NCBI RefSeq assembly: GCF_016907365.1
Contig: NZ_JAFBBV010000001.1
Coordinates: 310,001-374,000 of the forward strand
DNA from: Oerskovia paurometabola
GTDB taxonomy: Bacteria; Actinomycetota; Actinomycetes; Actinomycetales; Cellulomonadaceae
DNA: 64,000 bases
Direction: 5' to 3'
Part shown: positions 15,463 through 24,403 of the stretch, piece by piece
How the letters are laid out: the number at the start of each line of letters is the position of its first letter
Numbering within the stretch: the first letter of the stretch is position 1
Program-made: the position numbers and the translations under genes
The notes under the pieces: model-generated
Told to the model about the DNA's origin: nothing
Database searches by the model: none
Seen by the model: only the letters and a program-made list of their open reading frames with translations

Positions 15463-16740
15463 ATGCGCATCCTGCACACCTCGGACTGGCACCTCGGTCG
15501 CACGCTGCACGGCGTCGACCTGCTGGACCATCAGGCTGCGTACCTGGACCACCTCGTGGACGTCGTCCGCTCGGAGGGGGTCGGGGCGGTCCTCGTCGCG
15601 GGCGACGTGTACGACCGCGCGATCCCGCCCGTGGACGCCGTGAACCTCCTCTCGGACACGGTCGCACGGCTCGCCGAGCATGCGGACGTCGTGCTCACGC
15701 CGGGCAACCACGACTCGGCGATCCGGCTGGGTTTCGGGGCGTCGCTCATGCGGGCGGGCGTCCACTTCCGCACGCGCGTGCCCGACGTCGGCACGCCCGT
15801 CGTCCTGGACCCCGCCTCGCGCGGTGGCTCGGGCGGCCGCGTCGCGGTGTACGCGATGCCCTACCTCGACCCGGACGCCGTGCGGTGGGAGCTCGCGGAC
15901 GGCTGCGGATGCGGTGGCGACGCGCGGGACCTGTCCGGGAGAGAGCACGAGCGCGCCCCGCTGCCGCGGTCGCACGAGGCCGTGACCGCAGCGGCCGTGC
16001 GGCGGGTCGCGGCGGACGTCGCGCGCCGCCGCGAGGGTGGCGGCGACCGGCTGCGGAACGTGGTCGTGGCTCACGCGTTCGTCGTCGGCGGACAGGCCTC
16101 GGAGTCCGAGCGGGACATCCGGGTGGGCGGCGTGGACTCGGTGCCCGCCGGGGTGTTCGGGGGAGCGGGCGTGGACTACGTGGCCCTGGGTCACCTGCAC
16201 GGCCCGCAGACCGTCACGGTGCCCGGTGTTTCACGTGAAACCACAGGTCAGGGCGACGAGGTCGCGACCGTGGCCCGCTACTCCGGCTCGCCCCTCGCGT
16301 ACTCGTTCTCGGAGATGCACCAGAAGAAGTCGACCGTCCTGCTGGACCTCGACGCGACCGGGGACGCCCGGACGCAGCTGCTCCCGGCACCGGTCCCGCG
16401 GCGTCTCGCGGAGGTCACCGGGACGCTCGACGAACTCCTCGGCGCGGCCGGCGACCCGCACACCGACGACTGGCTGCGCGTGTTCGTCACCGATCCCGCC
16501 CGGCCCACCGAGATGTACGCGCGCGTCCGCGCCCGGTTCCCGCACGCGCTCCAGGTCCAGCACCGCCCACCGGTGACCGCGGAGCGCGAGGTGATCTCCG
16601 TCGTCGGGCAGGGGAGCGACCCGCTCGAGGTGACCCACGAGTTCGTCCAGCACGTCACGGGGACGGGACCCGACCAGGCCGAGGGGGCCGCGCTGCGCAC
16701 CGCGCTCGAACGCGCCCTCGCGAGCGAGCGGAGCGCCTGA
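15463..16740 (+). CDS. sbcD: SbcD nuclease subunit (Mre11-like)
   Basis: A 425-aa metallophosphoesterase of the SbcCD DNA-end-processing complex. It has the five Mre11 motifs: HTSDWHLG (D8, H10), VAGDVYD, TPGNHDS, VVAHAFV and LGHLHG. RYSGSPLAYSFSEMHQKKS is the usual SbcD capping segment. Between LGHLHG and RYSGSP there is a loop longer than I expect for the family, and it encodes a consensus parS centromere site (16227-16242). TACCGT (15450-15455) stands 7 nt before the ATG, suggesting a leaderless transcript. The stop shares one base with the sbcC start. Confidence 0.95.
   Translation: MRILHTSDWHLGRTLHGVDLLDHQAAYLDHLVDVVRSEGVGAVLVAGDVYDRAIPPVDAVNLLSDTVARLAEHADVVLTPGNHDSAIRLGFGASLMRAGVHFRTRVPDVGTPVVLDPASRGGSGGRVAVYAMPYLDPDAVRWELADGCGCGGDARDLSGREHERAPLPRSHEAVTAAAVRRVAADVARRREGGGDRLRNVVVAHAFVVGGQASESERDIRVGGVDSVPAGVFGGAGVDYVALGHLHGPQTVTVPGVSRETTGQGDEVATVARYSGSPLAYSFSEMHQKKSTVLLDLDATGDARTQLLPAPVPRRLAEVTGTLDELLGAAGDPHTDDWLRVFVTDPARPTEMYARVRARFPHALQVQHRPPVTAEREVISVVGQGSDPLEVTHEFVQHVTGTGPDQAEGAALRTALERALASERSA
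16227..16242. other. parS-like ParB-binding site inside sbcD
   Basis: TGTTTCACGTGAAACC matches 15 of 16 bases of the near-universal bacterial parS consensus TGTTTCACGTGAAACA. Bases 16228-16241 form the perfect 14-bp palindrome. It is read in sbcD as part of the segment PGVSRETTG. Bacterial parS sites load ParB and SMC and usually cluster around the replication origin. Confidence 0.88.
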
Positions 16741-19700
16741 TGCACCTGCACTCCCTGACCCTCCAGGCGATCGGGCCGTTCGCCGGACGGCACGTCGTCG
16801 ACTTCGCCCAGCTCGCGACCTCGGGCATCTTCCTGCTCGAAGGCCCCACAGGCGCGGGGAAGTCGACCATCATCGACGCCGTCGTCTTCGCGCTGTACGG
16901 CAAGGTCGCGTCCGAGGCCGCGAGCGAGGACCGGCTCCGCTCGGCGTACGCCGCCCCCGACGTCGAGTCGTTCGTGGACCTCGCCTTCGAGACCGGGTCC
17001 GGGGTCTACCGCGTGCGACGCACCCCCGAGTTCCAGCGCGCCAAGAAGCGCGGCACGGGCACCACGACCCAGCAGGCCGGGGTGAAGCTCTGGCGGCTCG
17101 CCGGGGCGGACCAGGCCGCGGTGGTGCCGGGGGCCGACGCCGACGACGTACCCGGCGAGCTGCTCTCGACGCGGCTCGACGAGGCCGGGCTGGAGATCCA
17201 GCGGGCCGTCGGGCTCGACCGCCGACAGTTCGTCCAGACCATCGTCCTGCCGCAGGGGGAGTTCGCGAACTTCCTCCGGGCGGACCCCGAGCACCGGCGC
17301 AGCCTGCTCCAGAAGGTCTTCGGCACCGAGATCTACGACCGCGTGCAGACCGAGCTCGCGGCCCTGAACCGCGAGGCGCAGGGCGCGGTGTCGGCCGCCA
17401 AGGGCATCGCGACGGGGGCCGTCGAGAACTTCGTCGGTGCCGCCGGGCTGACGAGCGAGGCCACAGCGACCCTGCGAGAGGCCGCGCGCGACGACGTCCG
17501 GCTCGCGGGGCCGCTCGACGCGGCCAAGGAGCCGGCGGGCGACGTCGACGGTGACCGTGACAGCGACGTCGACGGTGGCGAGGTCGGCGCTGTCGCAGAG
17601 GTCGCGGCCTTGCCGTCGGTCCGGACCCTCGTCCACCGGCACGTCGCCGCGATGCAGCGGACCGCCGACGAGCTCGGCGCGAGCGAGATCTCGGCCAACA
17701 GCGTGCTCGTCGCGGCCCGTGACGCCTTCGAGGCGGCGCGCTCGCTCAGCGCAGCCGTCGTGCGCCGCGACGCGCTGCTCGCCGAGCAGGCGGCGCTCGA
17801 CGCCGCTGCGGACCAGGTGGCCGCCGACCGTGAGACTCTCGCCGCCGCGCAACGGGCGGCCGTGGTGGAGCCCGTCCTCGCGGGTGCCCGCCACGCCGCG
17901 ACGGAGCACGCTGCCGCGCTCGAGCGGCTCCTGCTCGCCCGCACCGGGGTGCCCGAGTCGCTGGCGTCGGCCGACGTCACGGCCCTCGACGTCCTGCGGT
18001 CGAGCCTCGCGGCCGCGAGCACGCGCCTCGTCCGGCTCCTGCCCGTGGGGGAGTCGCTGCCGCTCCGGGAGCGGGACCTGGTCGACGGCCGCAAGGAGAT
18101 CGAGCGCGACCGCGAGGAGCGTGCACGGGTCCTCGCGGAGCTCGAGGCGCGCCCGGCCGAACGGGCCGAGCGGGAGGCGCGGCGCGACGAGCTCGCCGAC
18201 GTCGCCGGACGCCTCGGCGAGCGGCAGGAGAAGGTGCTCGCGGCCGAGTCCGTGCTGCGGGCCGCGCGCCAGGCCGTCGAGACCGGCGCCGCCCTCGACG
18301 CCGCCCGAGCCGGTCAGGAGCAGGCGGTCGCCGCCGCACGGGCCGCGTCCGACGCCGAGCACGCACTGCGCACGGCCTGGCTCGGGGGCATCGCGGGCGA
18401 GCTCGCGGCAGGGCTGGAGCCCGGGGACGCGTGCCCTGTCTGCGGCGCGCACGAGCACCCCGCGCCCGCCCGGACGGGTGACGAGCACGTGGGCCGGGAC
18501 GGTGTGGAGGCCGCCGAGGCCGCCCGTCGGGCCGCCGAGGAGTTCGTCGCGGCGGCGTCCGCCGAGGTCGCGACCCTCGCCGAACGCCTCGACGGGTTCC
18601 TGCGGGCGGCCGGAGGCGTCGAGGTCGACCAGGCGCGGGCGGCGCTCGCCGCGGCCAAGGAGCTCGTGTCGGCGTCCTCTGCGGCCGCCACCGAACGGTC
18701 CGAGGTGTCCGCAGCCCTCTCGGCCTTCGACGCCGAGACCGGCGAGCTGATCACCCTGGCCTCGACGCTCGCCGAGCGGATCGCGGGCGAGAGTGCGCGC
18801 CTCGACGCCCTGGCCGCCGGGATCGAGCAGGACCGCCGCGAGATCGCCGACGAGCTCGACGCGACCGGGCCGCTCCTCGCGGGCGCCGGCCTCCCGGATC
18901 CCTTGGCCGACGAGGGCGCGCCCGCCAACCCTGTCGCGGTGCTCGCGGCAGCCCTGCGGGACCGCGATCTCGCCGTGAGCGCCCTGCTCGACGCCGAGGC
19001 CGCGGTCGCCCGCACGTCGGCCACGGTCGAGGCCCGGGCGGCCGAGGTGGCGGCAGTCGTCGCCGAGGCCGGGTTTGACGACGAGCAGCAAGCCGTGGAC
19101 GCGCTCCTGCCGGCCGAGAGCCGTCAGGAGCTCGACCGCAGGCTCCGCACGGTCGACGCGGACACCGAGCGCGTCCGGAGAGGGCTCTCCGAGGAGGTCG
19201 TCGCGTCCCTGCCCGCGGACGTGGAGGTCGATCTCGACGGCGCGCGTGACGCCGTCGGGCAGGCCGAGGCCGCCGAGCGGATGGCCGCCCTCCAGGCGAA
19301 CGGTGCGTCCCGGCGCGCGACGGCGGCCGCGACCGCAGCAGCCGAGATCGGGTCGACCGTGTCGGCCTGGGTGCGCGCCCGCGAGGACGCCGCCCCCGTC
19401 GCACGCATGGCCGCGCTCGCCGCGGGGTCCGGCAGCGACAACGCCAAGGCGCTGTCCCTCGCGACGTTCGTGCTGGTCAGGCGGTTCGAGGACGTCGTCG
19501 CGGCCGCCAACGAGCGGCTCCGCGAGATGTCGGACGGGCGCTACGAGCTCGAACGGTCCGACGAGAAGGAGGACGTCCGCACCCGCCGGACCGGGCTCGC
19601 GATGAAGGTCCTCGACCACCGCACCGAGCAGGCGCGCGACCCCCGCACGCTCTCGGGCGGCGAGACCTTCTACGTGTCGCTGTGCCTCGCGCTCGGCATG

Positions 19701-19943
19701 GCCGACGTCGTGACCGCCGAGGCCGGAGGTGTCGACCTCGGGACGCTGTTCGTCGACGAGGGCTTCGGGACGCTCGACCCCGAGACCCTCGAAGCGGTGC
19801 TCGGTGAGCTCGGCAAGCTCCGTGCCGGTGGTCGCGTCGTCGGCGTCGTGTCGCACGTCGACGCGCTCAAGCAGGCCATCGCGGAACGTATCGAGGTGCG
19901 GCGGCTCGCGAACGGGTCGAGCACGCTCACCGTGCGGGCGTAG
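16740..19943 (+). CDS. sbcC: SbcC ATPase subunit (Rad50-like)
   Basis: A 1067-aa SMC/Rad50-type ATPase. The N-terminal lobe has GPTGAGKST and the Rad50-like opening LQAIGPFAGRH. Two long Ala/Glu/Arg-rich coiled-coil arms flank a zinc hook CPVC at about residues 564-567. The C-terminal lobe has LSGGETFYVSLCLALG and LFVDEGFGTLDPETL. With SbcD it opens hairpins and blocked double-strand ends in an ATP-dependent way. It starts at an ATG sharing its A with the sbcD stop (TGATG), so the subunits are tightly coupled. The arms are very Ala-rich, as usual at this GC content. Confidence 0.95.
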   Translation: MHLHSLTLQAIGPFAGRHVVDFAQLATSGIFLLEGPTGAGKSTIIDAVVFALYGKVASEAASEDRLRSAYAAPDVESFVDLAFETGSGVYRVRRTPEFQRAKKRGTGTTTQQAGVKLWRLAGADQAAVVPGADADDVPGELLSTRLDEAGLEIQRAVGLDRRQFVQTIVLPQGEFANFLRADPEHRRSLLQKVFGTEIYDRVQTELAALNREAQGAVSAAKGIATGAVENFVGAAGLTSEATATLREAARDDVRLAGPLDAAKEPAGDVDGDRDSDVDGGEVGAVAEVAALPSVRTLVHRHVAAMQRTADELGASEISANSVLVAARDAFEAARSLSAAVVRRDALLAEQAALDAAADQVAADRETLAAAQRAAVVEPVLAGARHAATEHAAALERLLLARTGVPESLASADVTALDVLRSSLAAASTRLVRLLPVGESLPLRERDLVDGRKEIERDREERARVLAELEARPAERAEREARRDELADVAGRLGERQEKVLAAESVLRAARQAVETGAALDAARAGQEQAVAAARAASDAEHALRTAWLGGIAGELAAGLEPGDACPVCGAHEHPAPARTGDEHVGRDGVEAAEAARRAAEEFVAAASAEVATLAERLDGFLRAAGGVEVDQARAALAAAKELVSASSAAATERSEVSAALSAFDAETGELITLASTLAERIAGESARLDALAAGIEQDRREIADELDATGPLLAGAGLPDPLADEGAPANPVAVLAAALRDRDLAVSALLDAEAAVARTSATVEARAAEVAAVVAEAGFDDEQQAVDALLPAESRQELDRRLRTVDADTERVRRGLSEEVVASLPADVEVDLDGARDAVGQAEAAERMAALQANGASRRATAAATAAAEIGSTVSAWVRAREDAAPVARMAALAAGSGSDNAKALSLATFVLVRRFEDVVAAANERLREMSDGRYELERSDEKEDVRTRRTGLAMKVLDHRTEQARDPRTLSGGETFYVSLCLALGMADVVTAEAGGVDLGTLFVDEGFGTLDPETLEAVLGELGKLRAGGRVVGVVSHVDALKQAIAERIEVRRLANGSSTLTVRA

Positions 19944-19944
19944 G

Positions 19945-20700
19945 TCAGTCGGCGAGGTCCCGTGCCCGCAGCAGCACCGCGTCGAGCATCTCGGGCGTCA
20001 GCCGACCCGTGAACGTGTTCTGCTGGCTCACGTGGAAGCACCCGAGCAGGGTCAGCGTGCGACCGTCGGGATGCGTGAGACGCACCTCGGCCCCGTGACC
20101 GAACCGCGGTCGCGGGCGCGGGACCGACCACCCCTGGTCGTCGAGCGTCGCGAGCAGCGCCTGCCACCCGAACGCGCCGAGCACCACCGCGACCCGCGGC
20201 CCGACGAGCTCGAGCTCGCGCCCCAGGTACGGCGCGCACGTCCGACGTTCGAGCGGGGTCGGCTTGTTCGCGGGCGGGGCGCAGCGGACCGGAGCCGTGA
20301 CGCGGATCCCGGTCAGCACGAGCCCGTCGTCCGCGCTCACCGACGTGGGCTGGTTCGCGAACCCCGTGCGGAACATCGACGCGAACAGGAAGTCTCCCGA
20401 ACGGTCGCCCGTGAACATGCGTCCCGTGCGGTTCGCGCCGTGCGCGGCAGGCGCCAGCCCGACCACGAGGACCGCGGCCCGCTCGTCGCCGAACCCGGGC
20501 ACGGGCCGCGCCCAGTACGTCTCGTCACGGAACGAGGCCCGCTTCTCCGCCGCCACCCGTTCGCGCCACGCGACCAGGCGCGGGCAGGCCCTGCACTCGA
20601 CGAGCACCTCGTCGAGCGCCCCGACGCTCCGGGCGGAACGGGCCTGGAGGGGGTACGTGGCGTCGTCGGGCCCGACGACGGCGCTCACCTCGCGCGGCAC
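19945..20700 (-). CDS. Type-5 (UdgB-like) uracil-DNA glycosylase
   Basis: A 251-aa iron-sulfur uracil-DNA glycosylase. Motif A reads GLAPAAHGANRTGRMFTGD (81-99), the family-5 form, which lacks the catalytic Asp/Asn of other families. Cysteines C36, C39, C140 and C155 (ECRAC and RCAPP...RRTC) fit the 4Fe-4S cluster. A late HVSQQNTFTG segment is the leucine-loop region. The enzyme removes uracil and other deaminated bases. GTG 20700 is chosen for its GGGAGGTGAC Shine-Dalgarno; GTG 20688 is an alternative. Its 3' end lies 1 bp from the sbcC stop, convergent, with no room for a terminator. Confidence 0.9.
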   Translation of the reverse strand: MPREVSAVVGPDDATYPLQARSARSVGALDEVLVECRACPRLVAWRERVAAEKRASFRDETYWARPVPGFGDERAAVLVVGLAPAAHGANRTGRMFTGDRSGDFLFASMFRTGFANQPTSVSADDGLVLTGIRVTAPVRCAPPANKPTPLERRTCAPYLGRELELVGPRVAVVLGAFGWQALLATLDDQGWSVPRPRPRFGHGAEVRLTHPDGRTLTLLGCFHVSQQNTFTGRLTPEMLDAVLLRARDLAD

Positions 20701-20734
20701 GTCACCTCCCGCGAACGTCGCCCCACCGCTGCTG

Positions 20735-21106
20735 TCACCCCTGCGGGACGATCTGCTGCAACGCCCAGGTGTTGCCGTCCGGGTCTGCGAAGTACGTGAA
20801 CCGGCCCCACGGCAGGTCCTCGACAGGAGGGGCGTCGACGCCGTGGTCGAGGAGGTGCTGACGGGCCTCGTCGGCGTCCGGTACGACGACCTGCAGACCG
20901 CGCTGCGCACCCGACGGCATGTCGGTCATGTTGACGTCGAGCACGATCGAGCAGGCGGAACCCGGTGGGGTGAGCTGCACGAACCGCAGGTCGTCGTTGA
21001 CGGGGATGTCGTGGTCGGCGTGGAACCCGACCTGGTCGACGTAGAACGCCTTGGCCCGGTCGATGTCCGACACGGGCACGGGGATGAGCTCGAGCTTCCA
21101 GTCCAT
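20735..21106 (-). CDS. VOC/glyoxalase-superfamily protein
   Basis: A 123-aa vicinal-oxygen-chelate fold protein made of two beta-alpha-beta-beta-beta modules. It opens with LELIPVPVSDIDRAKAFYVDQVGF and ends with FTYFADPDGNTWALQQI, both typical of the family. Members bind a metal and include glyoxalases, dioxygenases and antibiotic-binding proteins; the substrate is unknown. AGGAG 8 nt before the ATG supports the start. A cluster of three 19-bp repeats lies 142-219 nt upstream. Confidence 0.85.
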   Translation of the reverse strand: MDWKLELIPVPVSDIDRAKAFYVDQVGFHADHDIPVNDDLRFVQLTPPGSACSIVLDVNMTDMPSGAQRGLQVVVPDADEARQHLLDHGVDAPPVEDLPWGRFTYFADPDGNTWALQQIVPQG

Positions 21107-21247
21107 GGTTCTCGCTCCTGCTGATCGGCTGGTGATCTGCACGGCCCGCCGGGGGGCGGGCACGTCTCCACCGTACGAAGAGAAGCGGCCACCCGCTGGC
21201 CGGGACTGTCCCGCGTCGCCGCCCCCTGGGTGCCACCTCCTCGGTGC

Positions 21248-21325
21248 CGAGCATGCGGTTGGCGTCGCGATCCGTGGGAGTTCGGACGCCCACCGCATGC
21301 TCGGCGGACGCCCACCGCATGTTCG
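21248..21325. repeat. Three 19-bp repeats upstream of the VOC gene
   Basis: GACGCCCACCGCATGCTCG (21285-21303) and the same with one C-to-T change (21307-21325) are direct repeats with a 22-bp period. An inverted copy with one change (GACGCCAACCGCATGCTCG read on the minus strand) lies at 21248-21266. Two-turn phasing and the inverted third copy suggest a regulator-binding array. Confidence 0.65.
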
Positions 21326-21376
21326 ACCGGCGTCGACCGGGCGCGGGGCGGCAGGCGTGGTCCGAGCAGGCGCGGC

Positions 21377-22738
21377 TCAGGCGCGGCGGGGTGCCGGGGT
21401 TGCGGTCGCCGACGCCTCGGCGGCCTCGACCACGGCCTCGGCCGCCGCGACGACCCCGAGCTCGGACGCGTCGGAGACCAGCACCGGCTCGTCGTCCGTC
21501 CCCTCGACCGGAGCTGCCCGCAGCGACCTCGTCAGGCTCAGCAGCAGCAGCCCCGCGACCGAGATGACGCCGAACATGACCGCGGCCATGGTGATCGTGA
21601 CGTCCCCGCCGATGAGGCCCGTGAGGGGCGCGATGCCTGCGCCGACGCCGAACTGCATGGCCCCGAGCAGGGCCGCGGCGCTGCCGGCCCGGTGCGCGTT
21701 GCGCTCGAGGGCGACCGCAGGGACCGACGGCATGACGAACCCGGCGGTGCCGAGCGTCAGGACGATCAGGGCGACGATCACGGGCAGTCCCGCCCCGCTC
21801 AGGGTCGCGGCGAGCAACCCCGCGGAGAGGACCATCCCGACCGGCACGATCACGCGCAGGATCTGCTCGGGCGTCACGCGCCCGACGAGCGCGCCGTTGA
21901 CCTGGCTGCCGATCGTCACCGACACCGCGCCCGCGCCGAAGATGATCGCGTACTGCTGGGCGCTCAGGCCGAACTGCTCCTGGAACACGAACGTCGACGC
22001 CGAGATGTAGGTGAACATGGCGGCCATGTAGAACCCGCCGAGCAGCGCGAGGCCGAAGAACGACCAGTCGCGCACGAGCGACCCGTACGAGCGCAGCGCC
22101 GCCGACGTGCCACCCGTCCGCCGCATCGCCGGGGGCAGCGACTCCTTGAGGCGCAGCGCGGCGAGGACGAGCAGCAGCACGCCGAAGACCGCGAGGGCCA
22201 CGAACATCAGGCGCCACGAGCCCATCCGCAGGAACTGGGCGCCGATCGTCGGGGCCAGGATCGGCGCGACGCCCACGACCAGCATGAGGCGCGCGATGAC
22301 CTTGCCGACCAGGAAACCCTCGAAGTTGTCGCGCACGATCGCCATCGACAGGACCATGCCGGCCGCGGCCGTGAGGCCCTGGACGAACCGCAGCACGGTC
22401 AGCATCTCGATCGACTGGACGAACACGATCCCGACCGAGGCCAGCACGTAGATCGAGAGCGCGGACAGCAGCGGCAGGCGCCGCCCGACCGCGTCGGAGA
22501 GCGAGCCGATGAGGAGCTGGCCCAGCGCGAGGCCCGCGAGGGTCGCGGTGAGCGTGAGCTGGATGCGGGACTCGGTCGTGCCGAGCTCCGTGACGATCTG
22601 CGGGAAGGCCGAGAGGTACAGGTCGATCGTGAGCGGGCCGATCGCCGTGAGGGCCGACAGGAGCAGCACGAAGCCGACGGTGATCCGGGTGGCGCGCGTG
22701 GGCGCGGACGCTGACGACGCTGGTGGTGGGGTGGCCAT
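21377..22738 (-). CDS. Bcr/CflA-family MFS drug-efflux transporter
   Basis: A 453-aa protein with 12 hydrophobic helices of the DHA1 MFS class. The opening ALTAIGPLTIDLYLSAFPQI, motif A between TM2 and TM3 (LIGSLSDAVGRRLPLL) and TM5 motif C-like GVAPILAPTIGAQ are characteristic of Bcr/CflA multidrug and sulfonamide exporters. The last 50 residues are an Ala/Glu-rich cytoplasmic tail not expected in the family. Start uncertain: ATG 22738 is taken; a GTG 21 nt upstream is also in frame, and neither has a clear Shine-Dalgarno. Confidence 0.88.
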   Translation of the reverse strand: MATPPPASSASAPTRATRITVGFVLLLSALTAIGPLTIDLYLSAFPQIVTELGTTESRIQLTLTATLAGLALGQLLIGSLSDAVGRRLPLLSALSIYVLASVGIVFVQSIEMLTVLRFVQGLTAAAGMVLSMAIVRDNFEGFLVGKVIARLMLVVGVAPILAPTIGAQFLRMGSWRLMFVALAVFGVLLLVLAALRLKESLPPAMRRTGGTSAALRSYGSLVRDWSFFGLALLGGFYMAAMFTYISASTFVFQEQFGLSAQQYAIIFGAGAVSVTIGSQVNGALVGRVTPEQILRVIVPVGMVLSAGLLAATLSGAGLPVIVALIVLTLGTAGFVMPSVPAVALERNAHRAGSAAALLGAMQFGVGAGIAPLTGLIGGDVTITMAAVMFGVISVAGLLLLSLTRSLRAAPVEGTDDEPVLVSDASELGVVAAAEAVVEAAEASATATPAPRRA

Positions 22739-22807
22739 GACTGCGCCAACCCCGACCACCAGACCGTTGTTCCCGGACGCCGTACGGCATCCGAGGGGTG
22801 AGACGGG

Positions 22808-23590
22808 TCAGCCCTGGGCGCGCTCGTCGCGCCAGGCGACCCACTGCTTCACGAGCGACAGGTCGTAGTCGGGTCCGCTGACACCGACGGTCAGGAGGGT
22901 CGCGCCGAGGCCCACGAGCTCCTCGCCCACCTCGGCAGGGGGTCGGTTGACCGCGACCGACCGCTCGACGAGCGAGGCCGTGTCCCTCCCGACGGCGACG
23001 CCGTGCTCGTCGAGGATCGCGCTCTTGCGGGCGAGCGTCGCGGCGTCGCCGAACGAGTGCCAGGCCGTCGCGTGCTCGGCCACGATGCGCAGCGTCTTGC
23101 GCTCGCCACCTCCCCCGACGAGGATCGGGATCTCGCGGGTAGGAGCCGGGTTGGACGCGGCCCACCGGGCCTTGATGCGGGGGAGGGCGTCCGCGAGGTC
23201 GGCGATGCGTGAGCCCGCGGTGCCGAACTCGTAGCCGAACTGGTCGTAGTCCTTCTCGAACCAGCCCGCGCCGATCCCGAGGATCAGGCGGCCACCGGAG
23301 ATGTGGTCGACCGTGCGGGCCATGTCGGCGAGGAGCTCGGGGTTGCGGTAGCTGTTGCACGTGACGAGCGCCCCGATCTCGACGCGGCTCGTCTGCTCGG
23401 CCCACGCGCCGAGCATGGTCCAGCACTCGAAGTGCTTGCCGTCGGGGTCGCCCGTGAGCGGGAAGAAGTGGTCCCAGTTGAAGATCACGTCGACCCCGGC
23501 GTCCTCGGCGCGGGCGACCGCGTCGCGGATCTGGGGGTAGTCGGCATGCTGTGGCTGGAGCTGGACACCGATGCGTACGGGACGAGTCAT
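22808..23590 (-). CDS. LLM-class F420-dependent oxidoreductase
   Basis: A 260-aa luciferase-like monooxygenase (TIM barrel). Features seen: VDVIFNWDHFFPL, GALVTCNSYRNPELLADMARTVDHISGGRLILGIGAGWFEKDY and PILVGGGGERKTLRIVAEHATAWHSFGD, the usual actinobacterial F420 signature segments (quoted here piecewise from residues 33-180). Such enzymes use coenzyme F420 for hydride transfer to varied substrates. TAGGCT stands 7 nt before the ATG on the minus strand, so the start looks leaderless. Divergent from the LmeA-like gene. Confidence 0.88.
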   Translation of the reverse strand: MTRPVRIGVQLQPQHADYPQIRDAVARAEDAGVDVIFNWDHFFPLTGDPDGKHFECWTMLGAWAEQTSRVEIGALVTCNSYRNPELLADMARTVDHISGGRLILGIGAGWFEKDYDQFGYEFGTAGSRIADLADALPRIKARWAASNPAPTREIPILVGGGGERKTLRIVAEHATAWHSFGDAATLARKSAILDEHGVAVGRDTASLVERSVAVNRPPAEVGEELVGLGATLLTVGVSGPDYDLSLVKQWVAWRDERAQG

Positions 23591-23715
23591 GGGCCTCAGC
23601 CTAGACAGGCATGGTGCCGAGACGGCGAGGTCTTTCCTCGCATCGTGGCCAACTCCGCAGGTCACAGATGTGCAACGGCCGGGCGATGTCCAGATTCGGC
23701 ACCTACTGTGGGCGG
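23591..23715. promoter_or_regulatory. Divergent pair of leaderless promoters
   Basis: On the minus strand TAGGCT (23603-23598) is 7 nt from the LLM start. On the plus strand TACTGT (23704-23709) is 6 nt from the LmeA-like start. Both would place transcription starts at or next to the initiation codons. Confidence 0.5.
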
Positions 23716-24402
23716 ATGAAGCGATGGTGGTGGGTGGTCGGCGGGCTCGTCGTCCTGGTGCTCGTGCTCGTGGTGGTCGACCGTGTCACGGTGCGCATCG
23801 CCGAGGGGACCGCGGTGCGGTCCATGGAGCAGGGTGACGTCGAGCTCACCGATGCGAACCTCGACATCCTGGGCTTCCCGTTCCTGACCCAGGTCGCCGG
23901 CGGCGAGCTGGACCACGTGACGGGGTCGGCGGCCACGGCCACGTTCGGCGGGTACACCGTGACCGACCTGGACCTCGACGCGCGCGGTGTCTCGACGAGC
24001 GACCCCTACGTCGTGCGGTCGGGGACCGCGACGGGGCTCCTCGAACCGTCGTCGCTCGACGCGGTCGTGACCAAGGCCGCGGGGAACCCGGTCACGTTCA
24101 GCACCGAGGGGGACCTGCTCGTCGCGAGCATGGACGTCCTGGGGGTGCCGCTGTCGGCGCGGCTCACGCCGCGCGTCGACGGCAACACGATCGCGGTCGA
24201 CGTCTCCGCGCTGACCCTGGGCCCCGCGACCATCACGATCTCGGACCTCCCGGCACCGATCGCGAAGCTCGTGACGAACCTGACGGTCCCGCTCGACCTT
24301 CCGCAGGGCGTCAGCCTCACGTCGGTCGGGGTGAGCGACGGGGCGATCCGGGTCGAGCTGTCCGGGAAGGACGTCGCGCTCGCGGACCTCGCGGTGTCGT
24401 GA
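23716..24402 (+). CDS. LmeA-like (DUF2993) phospholipid-binding envelope protein
   Basis: A 228-aa protein with an N-terminal membrane anchor (KRWWWVVGGLVVLVLVLVVV) and an extracytoplasmic beta-rich domain of the DUF2993 type (VDRVTVRIAEGTAV, then GFPFLTQVAGGELDHV). The founding mycobacterial member LmeA binds phosphatidylinositol and aids lipomannan elongation. The role here is inferred to be in envelope lipid handling. A leaderless start is supported by TACTGT 6 nt upstream. The next gene begins at a GTG 2 nt after the stop. Confidence 0.82.
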   Translation: MKRWWWVVGGLVVLVLVLVVVDRVTVRIAEGTAVRSMEQGDVELTDANLDILGFPFLTQVAGGELDHVTGSAATATFGGYTVTDLDLDARGVSTSDPYVVRSGTATGLLEPSSLDAVVTKAAGNPVTFSTEGDLLVASMDVLGVPLSARLTPRVDGNTIAVDVSALTLGPATITISDLPAPIAKLVTNLTVPLDLPQGVSLTSVGVSDGAIRVELSGKDVALADLAVS

Positions 24403-24403
24403 G

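Noticed and set aside
16278..19856. A 1192-codon minus-strand frame opposite sbcC
   Set aside because: Antisense shadow of a gene with complete SbcC motifs; no recognisable domain and no ribosome site.
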